A stretch of DNA of 64,000 nt, from contig OZ024914.1 of the NCBI GenBank assembly GCA_964017125.1, positions 21,820,282 through 21,884,281 of the forward strand, in the 5' to 3' direction. This stretch comes from Flabesymbios commensalis. Its lineage: Eukaryota; Annelida; Polychaeta; Terebellida; Flabelligeridae. Below, in pieces: positions 12,101 to 23,390 of the stretch. A program made the position numbers and the translations under genes. The first letter of the stretch is position 1. The number at the start of each line of letters is the position of its first letter. The notes under the pieces were generated by a model. It was not told where the DNA came from, did no database searches, and saw only the letters and a list, made by a program, of their open reading frames with translations.

Positions 12101-12629
12101 TATTAAATAAATCATTATTACGATGTGTCGTTTTCCTGGCGCAACATTTGTTCCCCCCCCCCCATAACTTTGTGAAATATTGGTAATAGATGTTATCACG
12201 GCTCTTAATTGGTTTCCCGGGTGTCAAAAACGTATATGTAGACACCAAAAACACATCTCTTCGTTATTTGGAAGCAAAGTTATAGCACATTGTCTTGCAG
12301 TGGCGGCCATTTTGGATTTTGTCCTCTAGCGGCAAACGCACAAGGTGAAATTCATGGGACTTTAAGTATGTTGCTAAGGTGGGTTTTAATACAACGAAAT
12401 GATGTTTTTATATTCATTGTAAGCCAAGCCGTGATGTAATGTTGTGACATTTTCACTAATTTTAGCGGCAATTTTGTTTTTGAACTTTGAGTAGGAAAAA
12501 CACAAAATATGGCTTGGCATGGGGCAGATTTGGAATCAGCGTTCCCAAATTGTGTAAAAACAACTGCATGCCAAATTCTACTAAAAAATGCCTTACCAAG
12601 TCAGAAATTTCGAAAATGGGCCCTGACTA
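9161..12629 (-). mobile_element. Academ-like DNA transposon, nested, 3-bp target duplication
   Basis: The termini are TAGTCAGGGCCCATTTTT and its complement. The uninterrupted copy of the host arm near 15255 shows the target was GTCCCTGTTG. The insertion is flanked by CTG at 9158-9160 and 12630-12632, a 3-bp duplication. Two relatives (39636-42553 and 60055-62842) have the same ends. The subterminal regions carry AAAATGGCCGCC motifs and diverged repeats of about 160 bp (9475-9790). The middle holds a decayed minus-strand gene. Academ transposons are known for 3-4 bp duplications and an XPG-like nuclease domain, which fits; the family call is from memory. Confidence 0.7.
9930..10860 (-). pseudogene. 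decayed transposon gene with XPG/FEN-like nuclease signature
   Basis: On the minus strand, 10540 down to 10440 reads GTLNVITAIKLSDTDNE followed by VVVGTDVNLLILL. A repeat-derived animal protein family that I recall has D-x-D-T-LIV-TAI and then VVVGEDTDLLVLL. That pattern parallels the acidic motifs of XPG/FEN nucleases (a PIN-like fold). Further fragments (KTFKFIHKHPELELELIRVF; YEGVATSIPKLRKYM) fit the downstream region loosely. Several frame changes and stops separate the pieces, and one acidic position reads Asn. It lies inside the 9161-12629 element and was presumably its transposition protein. Confidence 0.5.
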
Positions 12630-12632
12630 CTG

Positions 12633-14145
12633 TTGTTTCTAAAAATAAAACCTGAGATCATGTACACTATATGACTATATAAACAAGAGTACACTCGACA
12701 ATTGCCCGTAACATATGCATGTTCAAATACATAAAGGTGTGTTTTCTAACCATGTAGATGTCTTCAATTACAATAACAAAGAATATATCGTCGGTGGCCA
12801 TCTTGAATTGTATTCAAATCCGCCATAATAATGTTCCAATATGTTTTTTTTCATTTGAATCGTTAAACCATAAAACATAGGTGTAGACATCAGAATTGTG
12901 ATTATATTTCAATTGCAATTCGAGATGTTAGCCCGGCTAAATTTTCAATTCAGGGTATCAATACTCATGTCTGTATTTTAGGCTGGTAACTGCACGCAAC
13001 ATACAAGTTCAGAGACCCAAGGCTATGTTCAATTACCATGCATGTCCTCAGTCCTATAATATTTTTTTATACAATGTCAGCTAAATAATTTGGTTTTCAA
13101 TATATAGACATTGTGATTTTGTCAAAAAAAGAAATATAGTCACGTGGGCTATTTTCGAGAGTTTGCCATACAGAAGTGCCCCAATATTTCAAATTATTGC
13201 TCCAGTATGTTTTAGGTGATTTCACGCGATTCGTTGACACCAGAAGACATAGGTGTAGACACTAGAATTGTTATTCTTTGTCAATTAGAACTCGATATAT
13301 TGGTTAAATTGCAACTTAGGATATCAATATTAGGTATTTCTGGACGATAACTGCATAATATACAAGATCATGAGATACACAAATCTATCCATTATGACCA
13401 TAACTGTCTTCATTACTAAAATATTTTGTTTTCAATATAAACAATCGGATTTTGTCATAAAATAATTTTCAGCAGTCGCCATCTTGGATTTTTCCGAATT
13501 CGCCATATGGGAATGACCCAATATTTATATAAGTGGTTTCATTGAATTTTTTGACCCTGAAAACATAGGTGTAGACACCAAAATTATGATTATATGTTAT
13601 TTTAATTAAAAATATTGTCCAAATTAGATTTCCATGGCGGCCATTTAAAAACAATGGCTGAAGCCCATATCGCGCCCCAAAGTTATTCCTCGTAGCATCG
13701 CTAACAACATTCCCAGGACGCCCCTGATCAATGTGGAAAGTGGTGGGGGTGCATGGTGACAAATTATGGCCCATGGACTACCTGTATCAATTATAAATCG
13801 AGATATGAATAATAATAGAATTTGCTGAAGTAAAAATGGCGGCCATTTTGAATTTCGCATGATCCTTACTTTAGGTCATATTAAAACACTTTCCAATCGA
13901 TTCAGCACCTTGAAGAAACCCCTACTGGATATTTTGATCATGGAAATTGGCCAACTGGTGTAAAACATATTGACATATAGATTTTTCAGAATGATTTATG
14001 GCGGCCATTTTGAAAATTGTTTTCCTGAGCTGCTACCATGATCCAGCATGTCTACCCAAGTTTTTTTGACTCCTGGGGTGGTCCCCATAACTAATTTTAA
14101 TATAAACTCAGGGGACCTAAAAATGCACGATGCTCACAATCTAAT
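12633..14145 (-). repeat. third, diverged arm-type block with internal tandem units
   Basis: The stretch from about 13450 to 14131 repeats the outer part of the right arm (compare 16270-16935), including CCCATATCGCGCCCCAA and CCATGGACTACCTGT, with greater divergence. Upstream are two or three units of about 340 bp (starting near 12797, 13150 and 13479). Each has a GCCATCTTGGATTTTTCCGA-like start and AACATAGGTGTAGACA. Confidence 0.65.
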
Positions 14146-14559
14146 GTGGGCAATACCCCGAGTTTTAATTGACATATAGAATCATATTCGAGCGGGCCAC
14201 CGTTACACCTTCGTATCCGGGTCACTGGGAAAATGAAACCACTTATTTACATAATGGAATTATCCTTTAAGTCTCAACTACAGCAAATGTGAAGCAAACT
14301 CTCTGATAAATTAGATGTTCTAGATGACCATACGCAAATGCTAACCGTGCTAGAGAAGGAACGCGAAGAACAACACGAATCAATATGAAATACCGTATTT
14401 ATTATAATAAACGCCGTGGGTGGGGGGCGTCAATTTGAATAGCTCCTGAGATTACATGGGGATTGGCCCTTATAAGAGTAGTTTTTAGCCCGCCTTTTAA
14501 TTTTAATGAAAAAAGGTGGGCTATTGCAATTGAAGGTCTGCGTCGTCGGCGTTAACATT

Positions 14560-15180
14560 TCTTTGTGGGCACGATAACTTAAAAAGTTTTTCATGTATCC
14601 TTCCAAAATTTGCTATGCATGTTACAAATGACCAGTTCTCGGACAAGTTCAATAATGGCCGAAAAAAAATTAAAATGGCTGATTTATTGCGATTTTTTGC
14701 ATTTTACACCAATAATTTGACCTTGTGGGCACTATAACTTGAAAAGTTTTTCATGTATCCTGTTCAAATTTGTTATGCCTGTTACTTATCGGCAGTTCTC
14801 GGACAGGCTCGAAATTGGCTGAAAAAAATCAAAATGGCCGATTTATTGCTTTTTTTGCTTTTTACATCAATAATTTGACCTTGTGGGCGCGGTAACTTGA
14901 ATAGTTTTTCAGGTATCCTTCTCAAATTTATTATGCATGTTACAAATGACCAATTCTCGGACAAGTTCAATAATGGCTGAAAAAAATTAAATGGCCGATT
15001 TATTGCTATTTTTCACATTTTACGTCAATGATTTGACATTGTGGGTGCGATAACTTGAAAAGTTTTTCATGTACCCTGTTAAAATTTGTTATTCATGTAA
15101 CTAATAAGCAGTTCTCGGACAAGTTTGATAACGGCTGAAAAAAAAATACGTTAGAATTTTATTAAGTTTAATAATGGCGG
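14560..15180 (+). repeat. tandem array, about four units of 160 bp
   Basis: TTGTGGGCACGATAACTT-type starts occur at about 14562, 14723, 14880 and 15040. Each is followed by AGTTTTTCATGTATCCT, GTTCTCGGACAAGTTC and an AATGGCCGA block. The 62-codon minus-strand frame here is repeat sequence. Confidence 0.8.
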
Positions 15181-16971
15181 CGGACAATTGTCGAGTGTGC
15201 TCTTCTTTATATAGTCATATAGTGTACACTATCTCAGGTTTTATTTTAAAAAACAACAGGGACATATGCACACATCCATATAACCATCTGATAATTAGCC
15301 CATTAAATTTGTAGCAGGGCACATGCGCATAGTGCAACAGTCAACTCAAATCCGCATCTGTGATACACTTCTCTTTAATGATTCTGATGGCCAAACATCC
15401 TTTTTTACGCAAATATTTGATTCTCAGCTTTCACAGATTATTGAAAGTATGCCTGCCTGTGTTGTTACAGAGTGTAAACACTTGCGATTGGAAAGTGTTT
15501 GTGCGTATTGTGCTGAGAATTCCTTCACCACCTCCCTCATACTGATAAATTTACTTTATGCTGGCTGTTCTTGTGTGCTGAATATTATTTTTGTTTTCAT
15601 GGTGTACATTCAGCAGACAAAGGAATGAGTTATAAGTAACTATTATGAATAATCATATATACATACTCCTTTTCCTAGGTAAATTTACAATAAATGATAA
15701 CGTGTGGTACTGATTTTTTTGTTGTTATAGAGTAAGTAGCTGCAAAATATTTCATTTGATGTGTAGTAACTCATAAAATATAGCTTGTGAATATACAAAT
15801 GTTCTATATAGCCGAAATACGCTGATCAGCTACATATCTTATGTAGTTGATGGTAGTCATGTTGAACGAAAAACAGGATTGCCAGGGGGGGGGGGGGTGC
15901 ATTATATATATTTCCATGACGATGCTAATTTAAAAAAACTCTACATATGCAAATGTGATTCGAAAATCATTGGTTGGAAGTCCTCGTGGATTTTCTCAAA
16001 TGTACCTGTCATTACTCTAGTATGTTTATAGTGGTTACAGCAACATGAAATCCATAAACGCAAGAATTGAGATTATATGTCAATTAGAACTAGAGATAAT
16101 GGCCCAGTTAAATTTCCAACATAGGATATCAATACGTATTTCTGGACGATAACTGCATAAAATAGGTGATCAGAGACACAAAGCTATCTTTTGTAACCAT
16201 ACCTGTCCTCATTACTATAACATTTTTTTATTTTTATAGAATGTTAGCGAATAGAATTTGGTTTTCAATATAGACATTATGATTTTGTTATAAAATTATT
16301 TTTGATGACAGCCATCTTGGATTTTTCTGAATTTGCAGTATAGGAATGACCTATCTTTTATTAGTGTGTTTCATTCGATTTTTTTACCATGAAAACATAG
16401 GTCTAGACACCAAAATTATGCTTCCATGTAAATTAGAACTGGTGATACGATTTTCGTTGCGGCAATTTCGAAACATGGCCGAAACCCATATCGCGCCCCA
16501 ATTTGTTTCTGGTAACATCGTTAATATCATTCACAGGAGTTCCCTGATCAACATGGTACCACTAATGAAGAGTAGTGAGGGTGCACGAGGACCAATTCTG
16601 GCCCATGGACTACCTGTGTCAATTATAAATCGAGAAAATTTGATGAAGCAGAATGGCGGCCATTTTGAATTTCGCATGATCCTTATTTTAGGTCATTTCA
16701 AAACCCCTTCCAATCGATTCAGCACTCTAACAGGCGTTACACTGGACATTTTAATAATCCAAATTGGCCAACTGGTGCAAAAGATATTGACATATAGGTT
16801 TTTCAGAATGGCTTCCGGCGGCCATTTTGAAAATCGTTTTCCTGAGTTGCTACCATGATCCAGCATGTTTACTCAAGTTTTTTTGACTCCTGAAGTGGTC
16901 CCATAAACGAATTTTAATAGAAACTTAGGGGACCTAAAATGCACATAGTACCCCTCTCAGCAAGAGGACTA
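15181..16971 (-). repeat. right inverted arm of the 7.4-17.0 kb element
   Basis: It is the complement of 7413-9160 plus 12633-12715. The 170-codon frame 16346-16858 has no known domain and contains the same AAAATGGCGGCC blocks seen in non-coding repeats. I take it as fortuitous. Confidence 0.78.
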
Positions 16972-17017
16972 TCAACCTGACTGGTGCCCACACCCCTCCC
17001 TATACCGCGCCTCTGGT

Positions 17018-17121
17018 GATCCTGACAAAGTAAAACTCTACCCAGCGATGGCTTGATGTTGGACCAAAATCGTAGACTTTGACCCAAATCCTGACAAAGT
17101 AAAACTCTACACAGCGATGGG
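17018..17121 (+). repeat. direct repeat of about 32 bp flanking a palindromic repeat remnant
   Basis: ATCCTGACAAAGTAAAACTC continuing to CAGCGATGG occurs at about 17018 and 17089. Between the copies is a CCAACGTCGTAGAC-like remnant of the CCCAGCA family. Confidence 0.6.
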
Positions 17122-17373
17122 TAGATGTGCAGACAGTGGGTCGGTGGGCCAGTTACCAGGGCATGCTGATGGGACAAGGGCCCTAGATATGTTGCACCTC
17201 AGATCGATCCACCCATTTCTCAAATTACTTACGTCAATAATCAGAGGCTGTAATATCGATCATTGTTTGGCTGCGCACACAGTGGGTTGGGAGGAGGGGG
17301 AGGTGGACATACGTGGCCATCAGCTGCCGCCATACATGCACTACATGAGGGTTTCAAAAGTTAAAAACGGTTT

Positions 17374-17640
17374 TTAACCTTTCAGCGCGGTGACCGTTTT
17401 TATACTACAAAATATGATATATCGTAGGCTTCTGATTGGTCGAGATGGCCATCTCGACCAATCAGAAGCCTACGATATATCGTAACTTGTACGAGTATAC
17501 GGGCCCTGACAAATAAAGAGGATCCCCGCACTGAAAGAGATAACACATTTGTAATGTCCGTAGACCCATAACATAGTTATTCAATTAAATCGGAAAGAGT
17601 TAACTAAGACAGTCATGATGATTTTAAATTAAAAAAACAT
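17374..17640 (-). mobile_element. TTAA-type palindromic MITE (CAGCGC family)
   Basis: It starts TTAACCTTTCAGCGCGGTGAC and shows the partner CCCCGCACTGAAAGAGATAA near 17523. The internal block GTCCGTAGACCCATAACATA follows. The ends with TTAA fit piggyBac-like non-autonomous elements, which duplicate TTAA and often start CCCTTT. The hairpin stem is replaced or extended by the perfect palindrome at 17416-17481. Confidence 0.6.
17416..17481. repeat. perfect 66-bp palindrome with no spacer
   Basis: The left half runs GATATATCGTAGGCTTCTG then ATTGGTCGAGATGG. The right half is its exact complement, starting CCATCTCGACCAAT. The centre lies between 17448 and 17449. It contains CCAAT/ATTGG on both sides. 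Confidence 0.97.
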
Positions 17641-18354
17641 GTTTTCACCATGGCTTATCCAAACATATCTCAGCGTTTTAAGGATGAAATGTAACATTTA
17701 TGATAGCAACCATTTGTATTTAGATCAAGATCACATAGCAGCTTCCTTTCCTTAAAATATGATAGAGAAGGTAAAACGCAGTAGATGTACATGACATGTA
17801 TTGCTTACCAAACTAAGAAGATATGGATAGTATCAGATTACTAATTTTACGAGATGCAATGACAAAAATGTCAAAAAAATGAAAAAGTGAAGCCTAAAAA
17901 TACACATTTTTCGAAAGATTAGTTTAGATGTTTATAACAAATTCACCTATATTCACATAATATGTGTTTACTAGAGAATTTATACGTGGAGAGACATCAT
18001 TGCAAATATACTCGTCTATGTTGAAATGTGAGCGCACATAACTATCCCAAACTAAATCTATAACACAGCTCTAACATGCTTATCTCTGCATCTTCGAAAT
18101 TATTCAGAAAATCAGATATACCATGGGCCAAAACAACGGAATATTTATCAAAGGGATAATTATACACTAGCATACAGTAATTATTATTTTCCGTGATTGT
18201 GGTATACCCTTTAATAAATTAGCAAAGAATAAGGTTGATATTTTTTTCAGATGTGTCTATGGTAGGCTATGGCAATACATGTATATAACATAAATGTACT
18301 GCACGACATATATATGACGGCCCACACTGCTTCGAAGACATAGTGGCCCCGTGT
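17641..18354. other. no gene or repeat recognised
   Basis: AT-rich sequence with no long frame and no match noticed elsewhere in the window. Confidence 0.45.
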
Positions 18355-18575
18355 GAGTTTGTGCTGGACAGACGTTGGTTCAACTTTGGGTCATTGCCTA
18401 ATGTTGGCGGAATAATGCCACATTATTATAATGTATAGAGTAGATGTCAGGCAATAAGGTCCCCTAAAAATATGAGATTTAGGTCCATTGCTGGTTAAAT
18501 ACTGATTCATCGTCTGCGACGCTGGCCCAACATTATTTTAACATTGGATACACATCTTGTGTTTGTTGGGAGTGG
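18355..18575. repeat. ACGTTGGCC palindromic repeats, two linked copies
   Basis: GACGTTGGTTCAAC and GCCTAATGTTGGCGG face each other near 18370-18420. GTCTGCGACGCTGGCCCAAC with TGTGTTTGTTGGGAG lies at 18497-18570. GGATGTCAGGCAATA recurs at about 18440, 18552 and 18675. Confidence 0.5.
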
Positions 18576-19054
18576 ATGTCAGGCAATAGGGTCCAAACAA
18601 GCAGGAGACGTTAATTCAATGCTGGTGTAATGTCGATCCACTGTCGCATCCAATCTCCCATGTTTGTCGGGAATGGATGTCAGGCAATGAGGTGGGATCT
18701 CATCCATTCATTGTGGGTCCTATCTACGGCCAGAGTCCTTGACGCCTTCAGGATCTCTGGGGAGACGAGGCCAGAATCCTGGAGACTGCAGGGCAATACC
18801 TCCACAATACAGTGGCTGATGAGCGGTCCAATGTGTAATAACATTGCCCCAACTGTGATCTATTGTCTGATGCTCGATCCACAGGACACGTTGGCTGCAG
18901 GATGGGCAAGCATCTGCAGAGGTCTTTAAAATCCGTTCTTCCGTCCATTGCTCCTGCAGCAGGACAGCTACGGCTAAAGTTCACATTGAGATGTCAGTTC
19001 TCTGGCGCCATCTCTTGGTCTACATGGCCTTTAACATTTCCGCCAGTATTATCT
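18576..19054. other. GC-richer stretch, no gene recognised
   Basis: Open frames of 99 codons (plus, 18630-18929) and 78 codons (minus, 18748-18984) overlap here. Neither has a recognisable domain. The first starts inside a palindromic repeat. A short host exon cannot be excluded. Confidence 0.35.
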
Positions 19055-19145
19055 TCACACTTTCGTCACTTTAGATATGAAAGGGCGTATCTGCCACTTT
19101 GTAAAGTGGCAGATACACTTTTTCATATCTAAGGAGACGAAGTGT
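19055..19145. repeat. hairpin, about 42-bp stem
   Basis: CACTTTCGTCACTTTAGATA plus AAAGGGCGTATCTGCCACTT pairs with AAAGTGGCAGATACAC, TTTTTCATATCTAAG and GAGACGAAGTG. There is almost no loop and a few mismatches. It is probably a foldback MITE. Confidence 0.85.
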
Positions 19146-19734
19146 TATTCTCACGCCATGCGGTGATATGAAGCGTTGGTTTAATTTTGATTTGATGTCA
19201 TTGTAATTTCTTTCAATATCTCAAATCTTACGATATTTCAAACCATTTTAATTATGTTTTCGCGTGGAATATACATGTAGAGAAGGCTAGTTGATTGATA
19301 AAAATAAGTGTGTTTTTCCTAAGATTAAATATAATATTTTGTTCTGTTTCCCTGGTGATGAAATCATCCAAACCATCCAGTTGTACGAACAGTATATAGA
19401 TTTAACATGTTTTTCCGTATTTTTACAAAAAAATGACATGTGATTTATATTCCTCAAAACCATAATCATATGTCAGATTTGAAAGATAATATCTAGATGT
19501 TATAGTATTAAACATTTTCTTTTGCAGTTTTATTTCATCATTAAATAGACAGACACATGGCGACAAGATAAATCAATGATGAACCAGGGCTCAGCTTGTC
19601 AAGATTCGTTGGCATTACGAGTTTTACATTCTTAGACCCGCACATAACTAATGAACCTTTGTGGAGACAACTGATCCAAAAGCCATGCAATATCGACAAA
19701 CTGAACCTTATTATATATATTAACATGCGCTGTC
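19146..19734. other. no gene or repeat recognised
   Basis: AT-rich sequence with short frames lacking known motifs. Confidence 0.45.
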
Positions 19735-20293
19735 GTAAAGAAGATAGAACGTCTTTTTGATAACACCGCTCGTGTTATGTGGAATTGATCAGCTTTTGGA
19801 ACGACAAATAAACCACGAGGCTATCTGATCATTTAAGGAACTAAATCTTTGTGGTCGTAAGGTCAATTAGCGGTCCACTCCAGAAAGACTAAACTGTGTC
19901 CATGGGGGTTCCCCTCCTCCAAACGAGACAGTCAACCTGTGACAAATACCCGGCAAATCCCGCACAGATAACGTTTTCCCAGCAATCTGCCGTTATTGGT
20001 TTGGCTGTTTCTTTGGGAGTCTCTACCACAGAAGGTGCAAAGCCATACGTCTTTTCTGGTCGTGTCGACCCCGGCGCTCCCATACAATGTGTCCTGAGCT
20101 ACCTCCATGCTACATTTCTGACGTGATCGGACAGAGAGATGAAATGTTTCTGATAAATACAAAACATTGTCTTAGCATATATATGGGCAAAGTTATTTGA
20201 TGTTGTGCTACCCCTGGAGCATTCATTTCTTCATTATTATTCTGTAGAATTAGCCACAGGTGATGACGGATGTTATTTATTTTTGATTGAACA

Positions 20294-20520
20294 TAACCTT
20301 TAAATCGCTGAAATATGTATGTATAAGCCATGGAAACCAAATGTTTTCTTCATACTGAAATCATCGTAAATGTCTTAGTTCGTTCTTTCTGCTATGGGTC
20401 TACGGCCATTATAAATATTTTACTGTACGCATGAGGGGAATGACTTTAGATGTAAGAATCAAACGTCTACAGAAATCCGATTTTGACTTCTAAAGTCGAT
20501 ACCCGTGCTTCAAGGGTTGA
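20294..20520 (+). mobile_element. TTAA-type MITE, degenerate copy
   Basis: It starts near AACCTTTAAATCGCTGAA, contains TGAAATCATCGTAAATGTC and CTATGGGTCTACGGCCAT, and ends near TTCAAGGGTTGAA. The same element lies at the matching place in copy B (37932-38130). Confidence 0.55.
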
Positions 20521-20764
20521 AGGTGTTATAGGTAGCCTATACGTTTTAAATATTGCGCAGTATTTTTTTACTTATTCAGGCTTTTAGTCGAGCATACAAT
20601 GACCAGGGGGGATATTTCAGTCCCACCTGTTCTCTTACAATGTGTCCTACTTTACTGCCTTCCAGCTCTTATCGCTCCTACATCTTCCCTCTCCAGACGT
20701 CCCGGGATCCATAATAATCACTCCCTACGAGGACACATGCTCCGTATTGGCACCATAGATTGGA

Positions 20765-21085
20765 CGGGGGCCCTGGTGCAGTTGTTACAGCTGCCTGCTT
20801 GGAAAGTCGGAGATCGCGGATTCGTCCCCCGCTCTGGCATTGAAGTTTTAAAGATACAAAATGTGTCCTCTTATTCGTCGCTCCCTCGTGAAGATTCAAT
20901 ATTGTGGGGAGCCTCCGTGACCGAGAGTTAGCGTGCTCGGTCTCAGACCGCCAGGTTTCTACTTTCGAATCGTGTGTCTGAAAGGAAGTGTCATCTCATT
21001 CATTTCATCATCCTCAGGAGGTTCTCCTTGCCCAGTTTAGCCTACATGGGCACATATACATGGCCTAAAACACTATTCATTCATC
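20765..21085 (+). mobile_element. tRNA-derived SINE, older subfamily with a different head
   Basis: The head, GGGGGCCCTGGTGCAGTTG then ACAGCTGCCTGCTTGGAAAG, differs from the young copies. The second tRNA-like module (GGGGAGCCTCCGTGACCGAG) and the CAGTTTAGCC tail are shared. The corresponding place in copies B and C has no SINE, so it inserted after the copies split. The flanking duplication is blurred. Confidence 0.8.
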
Positions 21086-21199
21086 CAATGATACCAAGGA
21101 TATTGTTCTCATCCTCAACCCCACTGGAATGATATGTGACCATCACAGAATAACTGAACATAGTGAACGGTGTTCCTGAAATAACGGGTCCAAAGTCAG

Positions 21200-21365
21200 C
21201 GTGCTCCAGTGACCATCTTTATACGTCAGAATGTGACGTCTACAGACGTCAGAATCAGACGTCTGTAGACGTCAAATTCTAAAAGACGTCAAGTATAAAG
21301 ATGGTCCCCGCACTGAAAAAATTAAAATATTTATAAAAACTTTAGACCCATAACACATTTAGTCT
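21200..21365 (-). mobile_element. TTAA-type MITE with nested GACGTC hairpin
   Basis: ACCATCTTTATACG pairs with AGTATAAAGATGGT. Between them are repeated TAGACGTCAGAATC-type units, then CCCCGCACTGAAAAAATTAA and the internal TTTAGACCCATAACAC block. Confidence 0.6.
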
Positions 21366-23273
21366 CCATTGTTTATTTTAGCGCTTTAACAGTTGATGGA
21401 GATAAGATTCAGCACGACAGTTTTCTTGAAACGGCTTTTTTTGTGATGTTTAGCTCCGAGTAGATTCCATTATACTGCCTCGGTCAGTAGGTACATCGAG
21501 TGCTGAGAAAATAGCTGTTTAGCTGCTTACAGCTCCTTGTTGACAGAATCTGTTCGTTTATCGCCCAAAATTCATGAGCTGGATCCCTCGTGAGCAAAAA
21601 AGACTAACCCCATCAATCAGTGAATTATTATGTTACATTTATTTTGTCTGTATAACAACTGGCATGAGTGTGTTCTTTTGTCATTTGGCTCCGGCAATAA
21701 TTGTCAGGTCGGCTTCTCGTGTCTGATGGGATTCTGTGTTCATTGTTAAGTGGAGACGTTGAGTTCTAATTTCTACAGTATGTGGCAATATAAGAAATTA
21801 CAAGTATCTTCTTTACTCAAACATGTGAATGGTGCTTGTAGTTTTTTGGTGATGAAAATGGATAAATTACCAAACTCATGCAATAATTAGGTATCTTTAC
21901 AATCATGCATAACATTAAAATTAAATCTTTTGCACGAACATATGTTATAAGTTAAACTATGATTATGCTATACAATATCATGGACATGTAGCTTCAAGAC
22001 GGATGTACATTAGTCAGGTTTTTAGGGAGGGTTCTGTGAGGATATCATGACGGATCCGTATACGCCAAGAGAAGCACCATGATATCAACGCATCTGAAAA
22101 GGTCAGGTTGCTTGAAAATCAATTGCCACCCAAATAGTGCTGGATTGTGTGCTGGTTGAGAGATGGCTGGCGTTACCAGTGTGAACAGGCACGTCCACAG
22201 TGGTCAAAGATCCAGATAAATTGACCAGTAAACATCCACCATCGTCCAGCAGCTGACCAGTCGTAATCAGTGGTTTCGTATCCGTCGCGATATATATCAA
22301 TCAATCGGTCTTGCTGACCAGCCCATGTGTAATAAGCAAGATCTAACATTAAAAAGTTTGATCAGCCACGTGTATGCGGACAATCTAAATTGGAAATGTG
22401 TGTCGGACCTGTTTTTAATAAAATGAATCATCAAACTCTTAACATTGTGATCGTGTGATGCGTTTTATCCTCAGCACAGATTTAATAATTCAACACAGAC
22501 ACAGGCAATTCTCCGATAGACGGGTTTACGAAATCCTTATTTTCAAAACACATCATAAAGTTACTGTACGTGTCACTTAGGGGGGGGGGGGGGTTGTTAC
22601 ATATTTTGCCGTCAGACTGAGTGTTATCTATATATCTGATTGAAAAGCAGGCCGTGGGACTCGAATAAGGCAGTAAATATAAATTTAATACGTCTGTTAT
22701 TAGAATAATCAAGTAATAACTATAACATGTTTACTTTTAATGATAAATAAATTACTAAATTGTGACAATGACATGAATTCTTATTCATTATGACTATTAT
22801 CATACAGGCATCAGATAGATGTCAATTAAAATTATGGCTTTATACGGGTCGATTCTGAATGAAGTCACAAGGGTAGTTATTAAATCCAAAGTTTAAGAAA
22901 AATGGTTGCGGGGCTTGAAAATAGAATAAAGTTGGTCAGGATAATCTTGATAATTATTTTAAAATATCTTCGTGTCTGGAATTGTCAGCCAATTCTGGAC
23001 ATAATGTTTCTTATTTGCCACCATTCTAACAACACCGTCGATTACACTGATAAATCCAACTGAAGTATCGGGTTTGTTCACAATGGAGACAGACATAGCA
23101 GACGACAATGTTTATTATCTGATTTGGGAGAAGTCTGGGAGATAACCTGATCAAATCCGGGGATTCCCCTTACACAGGTTGGCTAACCATCTGATTGTTA
23201 CAGCTGGAATGTATCGTCTCCCTTGTGTATCTGTTTTTAAGCAAGGTCCATAATAAGTTCAATTTTTGTACCG

Positions 23274-23390
23274 TAACCCTTACAGCGCTAGATTAAATAA
23301 ATGCAAAATTTCACTCACTTCAAGTTGTGTCTCGCTACTGCGACCCACAACTTTAAGTCAGTGAAAACTACTCATATTTGTTTAATTTAA
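23274..23390. mobile_element. palindromic MITE, CACTTGAAGTTGTG family
   Basis: CACTCACTTCAAGTTGTGTC pairs with GACCCACAACTTTAAGTCAG. An ACCCTTACAGCGCTAGATTA outer part follows the TTAA-family style. Related hairpins lie at 54237-54352 and 57062-57258. Confidence 0.65.

Larger units (their letters stand above)
7413..16971. mobile_element. large DNA transposon with about 1.7-kb inverted arms, carrying a nested element
   Basis: The left end (TAGTCATCTTGCTGAGG) is mirrored at the right end (TAGTCCTCTTGCTGAGA on the minus strand). The inner limits of the arms are near 9160 and 15255. Both arms share GGTCCCCTAAGTTTCTATTA, CATGCTGGATCATGGTA and several AAAATGGCGGCC blocks. Between them lie the nested element 9161-12629, a third diverged arm-like block (12720-14145) and a 160-bp tandem array. 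No intact transposase frame is visible, so it is non-autonomous or decayed. The flanking triplets are TAA and TCA, so a clean target duplication is not shown. Confidence 0.75.

Noticed and set aside
16346-16858. 170-codon frame
   Set aside because: It lies in a transposon arm, with frame-disrupting differences from the other two arm copies and no known domain.
19889-20162. Conserved minus-frame peptide GVDTTRKDVWLCTFC across the low-copy repeats
   Set aside because: The three copies differ by indels that shift the frame, and plus frames are equally conserved. DNA homology explains it.
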